From Symsagittifera roscoffensis (lineage: Eukaryota; Xenacoelomorpha; Acoela; Convolutidae): 64,000 nucleotides of DNA. The DNA lies in contig NC_087065.1 of the NCBI RefSeq assembly GCF_963678635.1, positions 51,344,452-51,408,451 of the forward strand, read 5' to 3'. Made by a program: the position numbers and the translations under genes. Every line of letters starts with the position of its first letter. Positions within the stretch are counted from its first letter, which is position 1. The notes under the pieces were generated by a model. The model was not told where the DNA came from. It ran no database searches and worked only from the letters and a program-made list of their open reading frames with translations. Positions 43,256 to 55,200 of the stretch are shown in pieces.

Positions 43256-44741
43256 CTAATCGTACGCGCTAGGGGGTATTGCAATTCCAACCGGATTTCG
43301 GGATATATAGCCATTTAGTCCCATTTTACTCCCTGCCAAATGTTTGATATCAAAGTTAAAAGGGATTAAACGGTCGATCCATCTTGTGAGCCTACTTTGA
43401 CTTGTCTTAGATCGTTCGCTGGCGTTTAAAGCACTGATCAAAGCTTGGTGGTCAGTAATGACCGTAAAATTTTTGCCATATAAATAATGTTTGAAGTGCT
43501 CTATTGCCCTCACGACCCCCAAGAGTTCTAACTCATTTACTAAATATTTCTCTTACGAATTTAAAAATCTTGACGCGTAAGCGATAGCTACCCACCCCTC
43601 TTTTGTGTTCTGTTCGAGGGCCGCCCCGAATCCGTATGTAGATGCATCACAAACCACTCGTGTGTCAAGGTTTTTAGTCAAAATGTTTGTTTTGAGTAAT
43701 TTCTGTGACTAACTTTTTAATCTTTTGGAATGCGGATTCATTGTCCACCGACCAATTAAGTGTTTTTTGTTTGTCTGTAATTTTTAGGAGAGAACGAAGT
43801 GCCGCAGCAGCCTGTGCCAAATGTGGAATATATCTTGTAAGGTGATGTATTGATCCCATGAAACTTTCAAGTTGTTTAAACGTTTTAGGTGGGGAAAGTT
43901 TTTCAATTGCGTCTGTTTTCCTTGAAAGAGGGGTAGTTCCTTCGCTATCTATATGAAACCCAAGCCATTCAATTTGTTTGAAGCCAACTTACATTTATCC
44001 AATGATATCGCGACATTTTCTTCATCCAGTCTGTGAAGGCTTTTTTTCCAGTGTTTCCTTATGTTTTTCTACTGATCTTTTTGTGATAATCAGAATGTCA
44101 TCTAAATACGCATAGGTATTTTTACAATTGGTTAATGTCAGATCAATTGCTTTCTGAAATTCTGCCAGCATGTCTGTGAGAATGTAGACTCCAGTTTGGA
44201 ACTGGTAAGTCCCTGTGGCGTTTCCCCCAAAGAGGCTAAAATTACATTGTTCTCTCCTTTTCTTATCCAACGGGATTTGTGAATACGCATAGCGTAAGTC
44301 AAGAGAAGAAAACAATATTTGTTCTTTCGTATCGAATTTTATTGTTTGTGCGATTTTATCGAGTAATAAATCGATATTCGGCATCTGATACTTGTTTTTG
44401 TGAAGGAATTTGTTAATTTTCTTTGAGTCTAGTGCAAGTTTGACTGTTTGGTCCTTTTTTACTGTTATTACGATCGGATTGATGAATTGTTTATCGGAAC
44501 ACTTTTCCAACTTTATAATATTTTTTGGTCGATTAGTTTGTTGAGTTTTTTCCACTCTTTCTTGTAGATGAATTGGAATACGTCGACCCTTCTGTTGAAT
44601 CGGTGTAACGTCTGGAATGAATTGTGTTTTCATCGCATGGTTTTTTGCTTTTCCGATTCTCACACATAATGTTGCGAAATTTTCTTTTACCCATTGTTTT
44701 ATATCTGGGTGGAATGTGTCTTCTTCTGTTATGGTCAACAC
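43256..44741 (-). pseudogene. pol: Reverse transcriptase and RNase H, frameshifted
   Basis: RT runs 44741-44022, with QQKGRRIPIHLQ, LALDSKKINKF, motif A SSLDLRYAYSQ and catalytic YLDD all present. A frameshift near 44030 and another near 43940 lead to the thumb/connection (MGSIHHLTRYIPHLAQ). RNase H starts near 43660 (VCDASTYGFGA), is interrupted by a stop near 43555, and continues in 43522-43256 (ITDHQAL; GSKMGLNGYISRNP). The active-site residues are intact, but at least two frameshifts and one stop make the copy non-functional. It is a Ty3/gypsy-type RT of a different clade from the 17-kb element. Confidence 0.85.
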
Positions 44742-44976
44742 TTGCTTATGCTGTGGTTTTTATTGAATTAATTTTATACCGATGTATAATTAGTGTTTCA
44801 TTTTCCCTTTGTTTACAGCATATAAAATTGTATCTTTCGAATGCAATGATTCTATGGGTAATAAAAATTTCTTCTAATACTTGTTTTAGCTGTCTTGTCG
44901 TTGTCGTCTGTATATTTAGGCCTGGTCGCTTCTGTTGAACTTGTCTTTGACCTTCCTTGCCTAGACATAGAAATGA

Positions 44977-45336
44977 TTAGCTTCGCACTCTCGCATCCGC
45001 TTCGTCCCAGTTTACTGAGTTACACATAACGCCTTTGCCTCTTGCTTTTTGGCAACTATTTTCCCAATTTACATTCTTTTCCTGATTTCTGACATCTCGG
45101 TTTCTCCGTTGTGCATTCGTTTCTCCGTGTATCTCGACTTCCAAAATTGGTTCAGTTGGCAGAGTAATCTCAGGTTTTTCACGAAGATTTCGGATCTCTA
45201 TTCCGTCTTTTGCGAAAACTGCAAGCTCTACAAGTGCGACCCACTTACTCCATTCTAGAGGAGGCTCCGCTAATGCTTTCTCCAAGAACGAATTAATTTT
45301 GAGTGGGTTTTTCGCTGATCCTGCTGGCTGCGCCAT
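44977..45336 (-). pseudogene. gag: Gag N-terminal fragment whose ATG overlaps the primer-binding site
   Basis: The frame starts MAQPAGSAKNPLKIN at 45336 and runs 119 codons. It includes PPLEWSKWVALVELAVFAKD, the usual Gag start of this clade. The initiator ATG is formed by the last A of the LTR and the first TG of the primer-binding site. Only about 350 bases separate it from the RT frame, so most of Gag and the protease are deleted. Confidence 0.65.
45321..45335 (-). promoter_or_regulatory. Primer-binding site of the minus-strand element
   Basis: TGGCGCAGCCAGCAG on the minus strand, immediately after LTR end ...GACA. It is the same as the site at 52655 and is compatible with the 3' end of a tRNA-Ser (G before CCA). 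Confidence 0.7.
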
Positions 45337-45600
45337 GTCATACACGTAGGTATGCGTAATGTTAATATTGAATCCGAACGGAATGGCGAGCTAATTATGA
45401 AGGAGGCTAAGACATAAATAAGACGACTGAATCATAACTGTTTATTTTATCTTCTGACTGACATACATTAAGCTCTTTGTTAGCATTGTCTTCAAGGTCA
45501 CTTGACCAGCTCAACGCAGTGAGCCGAACAAATATCTATAAGTAATATATTGCCAATCCGGCCGGATGACAGCGACCTATACAAAAAAACTTTATATGCT

Positions 45601-46135
45601 TAACGGTTTAATTCTTTCTTAATGAAGGGGGGGGGGGGCTCGTTACAAAATATTATTGGGAGTGGGGGATAGTTAAACAGATCAAGTTTTTCCTAGTTGA
45701 CTTTTGACTTTTGAAACTACAAGTAAAACGTGAATTTGATTGAATTTGAATGCTTTTTGATCCAGTAATCATGAATCGTTAATGGAATTCAGAGAGTTTT
45801 GAGGTGACAAGTGTTTTTTCGAAATTTGAATGATTAAATGTTCAAAAGTTTTCAATCAACTTTTGTTTTGGTTTCCTTGAGTACTTGGTATGTGTTTCGT
45901 TAGGGAACTATTAATTAGCTATTCATCTTCTTATCTTGGTATATATGGTAGCTGAATCAAAGGTCGGCTGATTAATATACAACAAAATTTATATTTGGTG
46001 TGTATGTCGCGACATGTACTATGATTTTGATATATATCATGATGCCTCTGACTGGTAATTAAAATGATTTCATTTTTTCGTCCTTGAATAATATTCATTT
46101 CATTATTTACAAATTCAGAAGCAGCAACGGACATT
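45601..46135. other. Spacer without recognised genes
   Basis: AT-rich spacer with a G homopolymer near 45628-45640. I see no gene or clear repeat. Confidence 0.4.
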
Positions 46136-46141
46136 TTTATT
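46136..46141 (-). promoter_or_regulatory. Possible polyadenylation signal of the secreted-protein gene
   Basis: AATAAA on the minus strand, about 150 bases after the stop codon. Another AATAAA overlaps the stop itself (GAAATAAACG). Confidence 0.4.
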
Positions 46142-46290
46142 TACAAAACTGAGCACTTTGATTTGATTTTAGATCAGTTTAAGAGATGATCAAGTCACAG
46201 TTTTTTTCGTTTTTTCTTCATTGGTTTGTATTACTATGATTGTTTCTTGTTTTTTCCCTCGCTGCCATTTCTGTGCTGAGTTTCAGCCGT

Positions 46291-48012
46291 TTATTTCCAC
46301 ATCGATCCAGGCATGTAATAGTAGTTCATATTGTTCACCATATCGTAGTAGTTGGTGACGATCTGAGCCATCCTTCCCATAGTCATGTACGGGTTCAGCA
46401 TCTGCAGCTGCCAATAGAGGTTATATGAGTCATAATGTCCATAGTCATAATGTCCATAGTCGTAATGTCCATAGTCATAATGATTGTAGTAATCATAATT
46501 AGAGTAGTAATCCTGATAATGATCATAGTCACTGTAGTCAAAAAGGTAGTCGTTTTTGTTGTCTTCGAGGTACCATGTCGCTGATTCTTCGACACTCATC
46601 TCGATCGCGTACACCGCTTCCTGGAACAAGTAGTACAATTTGCATTTTTTCTGCATGTAATCACAGCTGAATCCGTCGGCGCAATATTGGATATCCCAGA
46701 TGACATTCTGCATCATTGATTGGACTTCATACAAGGGAGTTAAGTAGTAAATGCTCATCGTAATGTCGGAATTAGAGCTATAGACTCCTATTTCCCAACA
46801 TTGCTCATCATTGAAATAAATCGTTTCCCAAAGCAGGTCCTTGCAAAATTCGTTTCCCTCTTGCGTTGCGCAGTTCTCAATGGGAACCTGTAGCTTCTGC
46901 TGCACCTCGGAGTAAGTCTTCTTTCTGGCTTTCTCATGGAAGCACATCTGCTCGTAGTCATCACAGTAGTAGGGGCTCTGCATCCAGCACATCTCATTTG
47001 CAACTTCAAAGAAAACCACCGCGTTCCAAGCCATATCATTTGGCGACATCCACTCCTCGACGTCCATCACATCGGTACTTGGGTAGTCCAGCCAGGGACA
47101 CATGTCCTCGTCCTCAATGGGTTCGTACTCATCGTCGTAGCCATGCAGGACATCGCACACCATCAGACCCCTTGAAACACAGTTTTCGTCTGCGAGACCA
47201 ATGAAGACAAACTCCGCATCAGACAGAACTGACCAAAAGGCGGCGTCCATGAAACACATTTTTTGCCAGTCGCTGCAACCGATATCTTTGCAATAGGCTC
47301 CCACCTGCTTCAGACTCTTCCAAACTGTGTTCGTAATTTTCTTGACCGTTGAGCTGCTATTGAATTGTGCATGTTCATGTTTAGGCCACATCATGTTTGG
47401 ATCCATGTAGCATTCGTCGCTGTCAAAATCCTCTTCAATGTCACAAATCGAGTGGTCTTCAACGCATTTTTCATTTTGTATAATTTGCCAAACTTTTTCC
47501 ACAACGGCGTTTCCAATAGTTTCATCGGCATTTATTATGAGACACCAGCTTTGATCGTAGTCGCAGTATCCCATTTCCACGCATTGCTCGTTGCTGAGTT
47601 CCAAGATCTCAGTATGGAGACCTGCGGCCTCTTTTATGGTCATTTCCTTTGTGATTTGAGGCTTCGGAGTCTCCGGGAGTCGAACAATGTTGGGACAGAT
47701 GTCTTTACCCTCGTAGTAGTTGTAAGGATATTCGGTGATCATTCCAGATCCTGATCCGAAACTTTCGATGTATCCAGATCCCATTCCAGCTGGTGTGTAT
47801 ACTCCGCCTTGGGAGATTCCTCGCTTCTTGGCCGTCTTGGGTTCCTGGTGATGTTGTCGTTTGGCGGGCATTGGTCGCGCTCCTCCTCCCGCCTTCCTTC
47901 GGTGCATAGCTAGATTGATCCCTCGTTTTTGTTGTTTGGATGGCTTCTGCTCCGCCGACAAAATCAACAGTTCAAACACCAAGCAAGCTAGCGTCCACTT
48001 GCTAACACGCAT
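46291..48012 (-). CDS. Secreted protein with repeated six-cysteine modules and Tyr/Asp/His-rich tail
   Basis: An intact intronless ORF of 573 codons from ATG 48012 (MRVSKW); an upstream TTG at 48024 is in frame but weaker. A signal peptide is clear (hydrophobic TLACLVFELLILSA). Two dibasic sites follow, each continuing KRGI, suggesting propeptide cleavage. The mature part contains three and a half cysteine modules: C-x4..7-C-x6-C, about 30 residues, then C-x6..8-C-x9..19-C. Examples are CVEMGYCDYDQSWC, CKDIGCSDWQKMC, CWMQSPYYCDDYEQMC and CADGFSCDYMQKKC. It is very acidic and aromatic. The tail has GHYDY repeats. I recognise no named family. The design suits an extracellular structural or adhesive protein. 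Repeated Cys domains are also found in larvacean house proteins (oikosins), which is only a loose resemblance. No transmembrane segment. Confidence 0.8.
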   Translation of the reverse strand: MRVSKWTLACLVFELLILSAEQKPSKQQKRGINLAMHRRKAGGGARPMPAKRQHHQEPKTAKKRGISQGGVYTPAGMGSGYIESFGSGSGMITEYPYNYYEGKDICPNIVRLPETPKPQITKEMTIKEAAGLHTEILELSNEQCVEMGYCDYDQSWCLIINADETIGNAVVEKVWQIIQNEKCVEDHSICDIEEDFDSDECYMDPNMMWPKHEHAQFNSSSTVKKITNTVWKSLKQVGAYCKDIGCSDWQKMCFMDAAFWSVLSDAEFVFIGLADENCVSRGLMVCDVLHGYDDEYEPIEDEDMCPWLDYPSTDVMDVEEWMSPNDMAWNAVVFFEVANEMCWMQSPYYCDDYEQMCFHEKARKKTYSEVQQKLQVPIENCATQEGNEFCKDLLWETIYFNDEQCWEIGVYSSNSDITMSIYYLTPLYEVQSMMQNVIWDIQYCADGFSCDYMQKKCKLYYLFQEAVYAIEMSVEESATWYLEDNKNDYLFDYSDYDHYQDYYSNYDYYNHYDYGHYDYGHYDYGHYDSYNLYWQLQMLNPYMTMGRMAQIVTNYYDMVNNMNYYYMPGSMWK

Positions 48013-49907
48013 CTTGTTGACCAATTTTTGTTGAAGTTTGTTTTTTTTCTATCTTTTATTAAAACCAGACAAACTGTTTGCTTCAGAGGCAGATTTAAAA
48101 ATGCCTTCAATTTATGATCAAGATTTAATTGTACTCACGCTGAGTTGAACTTTTTAAAATAAAAAAATAAACAGCTCGAAACTCTTGATGAAGTTTTTAA
48201 ATTAAAACTCAAGTGCTAATAGAGAACCAGACTATATTCACAAGACTCAATCGAGTTAAAATTTTGATGAAGCGTGTTTTGAAAATCAAGCAAACAAAGC
48301 TTCAATTAATGGTACGAATGTTCATTCGAAACTCGCTCGCACCAGTGTGCTCATAAGAGGCGGGGCTGGGTATTCAACAGCGCCAAAATATTATTAAATC
48401 TGAACAAGTAAAAATGGTCAATTGAGTTTCCATTTGCTTACATCATCAATAATTTAGTTTTAAAAGGTTATTTGCTTTTTTACAGGTCAGCTAGTTGAAT
48501 GAGCGTAATAAAAAGCGATATTTCTAGGAGAAAATTTCAAAAGTTTTTTATCAGGCCATAATGAAAGAAAAAATTTTAGGTCAACCCAGTTGACTTTCCG
48601 AAGTCGCCACAAAGTATACTATGCAAATATTTTAACTTTACTGTCTAATTGATGTTGGGAATTTTTTAAAAAACTTTGTTTTGCGCTTGTTCGTTTTGTC
48701 CTCACCTTGTAGAAATATTGGCTGTATAAGAGGTAAAATTAAAATAATAGTTAAAAAACTATCTTTTAAAAAATCCGTGGAAATTAAAGAAACGTTGTGA
48801 AAAATAAGTTTAAACAGTATAAAGGGGGTGTGGTAACTTTTTTAAAACGCAAAATTTTGGTTATAAACTTGATTATAAAAAAGCCCCTAAAATCTTAAAA
48901 GTTATAAACTTGGTCAAAATATAGCAAGTCTGAAAAAACCACTCCCGTTGGTAATTTCCTGCGCACACGTGATTTAGGTCTAATTTATGTATTCCGTATG
49001 GAATGGGCAGAGGTGTCGATCTTCGTTGGAAGAAAGCGCCTAATATTTCCTGGTCTCGTGACCAGTTCAAGTTTTGCTCTCCAATCGAATGATAAACTGC
49101 AGTTTTCTCAACATTTTATATCAGAATTTGGATCGGGTTTTCCGATATCTCTCGATTCACCTGATAAAAATTTTCTTTTGGACCAGGGTTGCTTGATTTA
49201 ACGGTTTGAACAAGTAAACATCTGAAAAAAACCAATTGACGTCGTTCAAAGATTGCAATCCTGCATGTCGACAACAGATGAATAAGAACGCTTTTTCAGC
49301 AATTTTGGCTTTTTGCGCTCAAACCTGAAAAACCGACTTGGAATTTTGAAAAAGTGGGAAATCCTTTAATCCTTAAATCAATGAATTGTTTCGTTACTAA
49401 ATATACTTGATTTTTGAAATAAATAGTTAAGAATAAAAATGAAAAACTTTTAGATCAAGTTGGACTTTTAAAAATCCACTTCAAATCACACTCAGAAAAA
49501 TCTACTTGTTTCGCAACCCGGATTGAGACAAAAAAAATCCGTGCTGCAGTCAAATTTCTCACAAAACATTTCACAACGTTCAATGCTGCAGTCAATTTTT
49601 TGATAGATCATGTCAAAATTTTAGCCATTTAAACTGAAAAAAAAAGGAAAGTAGCATGAATTCGGCGGTAGTTCAGGTCTTGGCGGATCTTTAAATAAGT
49701 ATTTACTAAATAACCGAACTACTTTTCTCCAGAAAATCCTTCTTACGACCATTGAATCCACTTCCCTTTTCCTCCAATTTTCCCTCCAGCTATTACTCGT
49801 ACCGAACTTTTCTCACAATTTCACGTCTGATGATGCAATTGTAAGACACTAGCTGTTTTCCAGCTCTGTGCATATTTGTTTCACATGTGATCATTTCTAC
49901 CGTTTAC
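48013..49907. other. Non-coding, AT-rich upstream region of the secreted-protein gene
   Basis: I find no gene or clear repeat. The proximal minus-strand promoter should lie in 48013-48200; TTTTAAAT-like stretches are present but no convincing TATA box can be chosen. Bases 49655-49720 resemble 51650-51715 (TTCGGCGG.AGTTCAGGTCT), an isolated shared block. Confidence 0.4.
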
Positions 49908-50196
49908 AGACTATACCTGCGTCAGACATGACTATACCTAGTCAGACATGACTATACCTGGTCAGAAATGACTATACCTGGTCAGACATGACTATACCTA
50001 GCCAGACATGACTATACCTGGTCAGAAATTAGTACACCTGGTCAGATATGGACTATAACTGGTCAGAAATGACTCTACCTGGTCAGAAATGACTATACCT
50101 GGTCAGAAATGGACTATACCTGAGTCAGGCATGACTATACATGGTCAGACATGACTATACGTGATCAGACATGAATATATCTGGTCAGACATGACG
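49908..50196. repeat. 20-bp minisatellite, about 14 units
   Basis: Tandem units of TCAGACATGACTATACCTGG with variants (AAATG, CCTAG, 21-base units with an extra G). The array decays towards both ends. There are no spacers, so it is not a CRISPR array. Confidence 0.92.
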
Positions 50197-52589
50197 TACT
50201 TTTTGTACGGACAATGCGCACCTCGGGTGTTTCGAAAATCAATCAGACAGCATCTCAATTAACATACTGATTTAAAATTGTAAATTGTGTTAATTGTAAG
50301 TTGGTGTTACTGCACGTGAGCAATAGTTCTCTTAGCATGCCCACACACTCGAGAGTGGACATACCACAGGCGAGAGGCTTTCAGTATTTTTGCTCCGACC
50401 ATGCGGCGACTAATTTTTCTACTGCTGCCACTAATTTTTCGACCATGCCGCAACCATGTAGTTTTTCATTTTTTTTCGACCATGCCGCGTCAATAAAAAT
50501 CAATAGTTTATTTTTATTTGGTCTGTTTTTTTTCTTCAGAAAAGTTAAGATTTCGTAGCGAGCAGTATTTGATAAAATTTTTCATCGCATTCGTGCAAAG
50601 AATTTCATACCATTTTGAAACAAAAACACTTTCAAAAATTTGCCGCTTGCATCCTCATCAAATCGTATATTAAATGTTGCTCAAGGCGCCCTAAGAAAAT
50701 TTTTCCAGTATGTCGACCAAAAATAGAGTGAATCTATAGATGTTGAGGGAGATTTGCGATTTTTCTATTACGAAACCAACGCTGGTCATACAACAGAGCG
50801 CAAATTGTGCTCGCTTTTTTCTGAATTCCACAGAGATCTTTTCCATGTGTTGGATGGTTTTGTTGGCGAAATCTGGAGACAAGTTAGGCCCACGCAAAGT
50901 TTTGATCAATTGTTTGTAATAAGATACGGCATCAAGTGGAGTTTGAGCGTTGATGCGTTTCCATCATTAATAGCTGGATTTCTCAGAACAGGTGGATTCC
51001 TTTCGTTTTTTGTCACTGGATTCCAGAATTTGTGATTTTATTCCAGAATTGTTTGTTAGGTTCCGAATTTTGTCTTTGAATTCATCAAACCTTCTTACTG
51101 TTGTATTCCAATCCACAAACACTTTGAAAGTTAAGTGTATGAAATTAATTCTAAAATTTCTAATAAGATATGGTTTCTATAACTATCTTAAACCCTGAGA
51201 TTTGGGATTAAATTATAAGTGGGGTAAAAACCTTACTTGATCACCACCTTCACTTAGTACCATTGGTTCTGTTGCTCATATTTAATTGTCCAAAGCGCTT
51301 AAAAAGAAGACTATCAATCAGCATCTTATTCACTGAGAAATTGTTACAATCCAAAAGGAAACGAAATTCCAATTCGATGATGAACAAAAATAAGTGACAA
51401 GACCGGATTCGATCCTAATGCGTGTCACTAGAACCACTTGAACAAATGTACTTAGTGGCTTACAGAAAAAAAGCTCGCTTGTTACTGGTCGAATAGAAGC
51501 AGCTAAATATGAAGCAGCACTGGATGTTCCATGAAAAACGCATTGGAACAAATTTTACACGATTCTGGAAAATATTTATCATAATATCTAGCAAGCGAGA
51601 TGGCACAGTTGCATAATCAAGCAAGTTGGAAAATAGATATAGTATTTCGGCGGGAGTTCAGGTCTAACGGGATCCTGAACGCGATTCTCAATCAAGTCTA
51701 TACTAAACAACCGGAGCACCTTTCGTCGATGAAGCCGTCGATTCTTGCCCGAATAAAAGATAAAATGCTATGCGAGCTCGCCGTTTATTTGGTTGTTCTA
51801 AAATCGCAAATGAGCACCACATTATTTGCTTATTTTCAAACCTTGCCCGGGCTATATTATGGATGTACAAATGAAAAACAAGGGGTTAACTTTTGTCTGC
51901 GCTATCTCTTGATAAATCTTAAAGCTTAAAACCTTTTCAAATCACGATACTATTTTTGTCTCAGTTGCGGCTGATTCAACTAATTAAATCGCTTAAAACA
52001 GGTGATAAAACAAAAAAGAAACGATTTTTAAATGTTGGCGTAGCTGCTTTATTTGCTCAAAATAGGGAATCAAATGAACGGTTTTTCAAATTGAAGTTGT
52101 TTTGTGATAATGAAAAGTATTAGAAATGTATCAAATTGAAATGAAACGGACAATCAATGTTTTGTTTTCATAGAATCCAAGTACAAATTCTGGAAACTTC
52201 TGACAAAATCTGGAAATCACTGAAAAATTCTAGAACAAAAAAAACAACAAGATTCTGGAATTTTTCTGCAAATGCCAAAGCTCAGCGATTCTCAATGAAA
52301 TTTGGATCAATTGAATTTGCGTGTTCATTCGTTGAATCCAAAACAAGAATGGCTAGGTATTCAGGTCTCATTCCCTTATTGTTTTTCTAAATTCTAGTGT
52401 TTTGCTGGTCAAAGTCAGCCAATTGTTTGGTCATCTGTGTTTCGGTTCCTCTGGTATAGGGGTACGTTGTAGGTTTGTAAAGTTTATTTCAAGTTTTGCT
52501 GTTGTTCTCCTTGAATGTTTGGCAACCTGTATTTCCAATTACTGTTCTTCTAGACGTCTGGATACGCCTAAATAAAAGAGTCACTTACA
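50197..52589. other. Mostly non-coding region
   Basis: It contains short repeats around 50395-50490 (CGACCATGCCGC and CTAATTTTTC motifs) and one possible small ORF at 51600. Nothing else is supportable. Confidence 0.4.
51600..51929 (+). CDS. Hypothetical 109-aa ORF, unrecognised
   Basis: ATG at 51600. The product is mixed, with an N-terminal polar half and a hydrophobic stretch near LCELAVYLVVL. No domain is recognised. The segment FRREFRSNG falls in the block shared with 49655-49720, so it may be part of an old repeat rather than a gene. It could also be chance. Confidence 0.2.
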   Translation: MAQLHNQASWKIDIVFRREFRSNGILNAILNQVYTKQPEHLSSMKPSILARIKDKMLCELAVYLVVLKSQMSTTLFAYFQTLPGLYYGCTNEKQGVNFCLRYLLINLKA

Positions 52590-52653
52590 CGATATACAGT
52601 TCGATATACACTTGCAATTAACTTTTACATACTATCTGGTTTTCTGCTTGAAC

Positions 52654-55200
52654 ATGGCGCAGCCAGCAGATAAAAAAGGGGAACTTTTGTACATTGTTTC
52701 CTTCTGAGATTCCAGAACACCCGACCCTCCGATTTATTGGGAGGAGTGGAGAATTAAACTCCATTGGGGGATGATATCGAAATACGATATAGAGCCGGAC
52801 GACTTCTATTTCGATGCCACGCTTACAGCAAACCAAGTAACCGCTCTGCCAGCGTAAGTAAACGAGAACTACCGGACGGAATTGGAAGAGAACCTTAAAT
52901 CAAATCTCTATCTGTGCATTGGCGATGAGGCACACAAAATATGCAAAGCTAAACAACCCGGGGTTGATATCAAAACTGAGAGCTATCCTAGAGTATTGGA
53001 CCACATAGAACGTGTATTCAAAAGAGAAAGAAATGTTACGCACGGAAGTGGACTCCTCCATGGAAACGTATGGGACACATTCATATACATCACGATCGAC
53101 GAAAAATCCAGTGGAGGTGTGCCGGTTCAATTGAAGTTGAGGCCTACAAAATATATACCGGAAAACCAGCGTCAACGCGCCGCATAATAATATTAAGCAG
53201 GAGCCGGTGGGGAACATCAGACGGGGAACGGGCTACCTTCGAAACTGAGGGCAAGGTGGACGCGGAACCGGACCGGGGGAACAAACACACATAGATGCTA
53301 CAATTACGTTGCGACTAACTTCACATCCGATCACGTCAACGTCTGTCCGGCAAAAAATGCAACGTAACATGAATGTAAAAAAATCGGCCAATATAAAAGA
53401 ACATGCCACGGAACCCATAGAGGAATTAACCCTTGGAGGGGGAGAAGACAAGTTGGAATGGTGCAGGATGAACTGGAACGCCACCAAAGCAACCAAAGTA
53501 TGGCAAGCAGCAGCCAGGACCAGCCGTTTGGATGGCTGAATCAGAAAAATGCAGGGGAAAACGATTCGTCCACGGGATCGGGTAAATATAATAGTAATGG
53601 CGGTTAAACGTTGTCAAAATAAGACAGAGTTCAAGATTACAAATTCCAGTGTCCTGGCTAACGTTTTTGACAGAGACACGTGGCTGTGGGTTAACTGTGG
53701 CTCCCCCGCAACTATTTTCAGCTGCCTTAAATGAAACGCGTATTAGCTAAGACTAATATTCATCTTCTCCCAGGGAAGTACGAATTCATAGACTAGAACA
53801 ACAACAGAATCCATATATTCGGTAAAGCAGAAGTCACAATCGAATTAAATGCGTGGGACACGCAGCAGAAGATTTCGGTCATCGCAGGAAATCACCAGTC
53901 AATCCTGGTGCGCGACCTGATGGGTTCCTTGGGTTTGGAGCTGGTCCAGAGGGGTCGAGTAATGACAGTAACAGAAGGAGACAAAAGCGGCGAGGATGAT
54001 CACGAATTGGATGAATGGCAGTAACACTCCTGTAAATTTTTTCCAAAACTATTTCCCAGAATAGGGCGCATATGTAATGCCAAGTTACGGGCAGACTTCT
54101 TAGACGTATATAAACCGGTGCAACAGAAGGGCCGTAGGTTGCGCATTAGTCCTTGTGATAAAGTAAACACGGAAATTACGCGTCTAATGCAGGAGAGACA
54201 CTTCGTCCAACTCGAAGAGTGTTTGGACAAAGATTTCGTGCCCCCAAAGGTATTTACAGTTAAAAAACAATAGTATGAAAGGGGCACTAGAATCAAGGGA
54301 ACTGAAGAAGCAGGTACACAAGAACAAGTACCAAACGCCCAATAAAGATGAGTTATTGGGCGCAATAAGTCAAATAATTACAAAATGAAAGGAAAGGGAA
54401 GTCTACTTCACAACGCTCGACTTTACGCACGCTTACGAGCAAGTAGCGCTAGAAACGAAAACAAGCGAACAATGCAATTATTCATTAGTGGGAGAAAAGA
54501 AGCCAGAACGTATCGATTAAAAACGGGTTTTAAGCACTAAGTACGATGCCCACTGAGTGCTAAAGAGTTATGGAAACTCTCACGAAAACATTCACATAAG
54601 AACATGCATTCTCATTTTTTTCTAAGGGAAACAAGATAAACATATCGCAATGACAGCGAAAATCCCGAAAAACGTTTGACGTAACAAACACTGCGCCGAA
54701 AATCCGACTGTGCAAATTTGCAAAATCAAGTTGCCAATGGCTAGGTATTCAAATAAACGGTACCGGGATTACTCCACTAATAAGAAAAAATAAGGCAATA
54801 GACGAATTAAAATCGCCGCAAACTAGAAAACAATTAAAATCCCAAATGCGCTCGTTACACAGTTTGCATAAATTCTTACAAAACCTAGTGGAAATAAGCG
54901 CTCCAAGGCCGTTGCTGAGCCAAAGTAAGGGCTTCAGTTGAACACAAGAGTGCAAAACGGTGCTCGAATCCCTTAAATTTTTGGTTGCCAACGTAACGGA
55001 GCTTAAAAACTTTGACATGCACCGGGAAACACGCATTGTATGCGATGCCAGTCATTACGGGCTGGGCGCAATCCTGGAATAGCATAGCCAGGAGGAATGG
55101 CTACCAACCTCATTCGCATCACGGTACCCTAAATCGGCGAAGGAGGCCTATACAATCTAACTACAGTTTGGAATTACCGACCCTAAAGACCCAACCAGGC
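52654..55200 (+). pseudogene. Gag-Pol remnants (Gag, protease, RT, RNase H)
   Basis: The Gag start MAQPADKKG at 52654 stops early. Gag continues in another frame as PPIYWEEWRIKLHW (about 52720), with a stop at 52855, then to 53187. A protease-like motif reads VNCGSPATIFS near 53690, with the catalytic Asp position Asn. The RT N-terminus has QQKGRRLRISP and VPPKVFTVKK (54120-54270), and motif A FTTLDFTHAYEQ lies near 54415. RNase H has VCDASHYGLGA near 55040. Many stops and frameshifts make it inactive. It belongs to the same clade as the minus-strand element at 42354-45600 (shared QQKGRR, TVKK and primer-binding site). No integrase is recognisable. Confidence 0.75.
52655..52669 (+). promoter_or_regulatory. 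Primer-binding site of the relic
   Basis: TGGCGCAGCCAGCAG directly after LTR end GAACA. It is identical to the site at 45321-45335 on the opposite strand. The ATG of Gag overlaps it (52654-52656). Confidence 0.72.

Larger units (their letters stand above)
42354..45600 (-). mobile_element. Truncated Ty3/gypsy-like element (Gag start, RT, RNase H, linker)
   Basis: On the minus strand, an LTR remnant (from about 45600 to 45336) ends GTATGACA. The primer-binding site follows at 45335. Then come a short Gag, RT, RNase H and a Thr/Lys-rich linker, cut at 42354 against the 3' LTR of the neighbouring element. No integrase and no second LTR remain. RT and primer-binding site are clearly related to the relic at 52590-55587. 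The right LTR limit is approximate. Confidence 0.75.

Noticed and set aside
49908-50196. CRISPR-like array
   Set aside because: The repeats are directly adjacent with no spacers, in a eukaryotic context.
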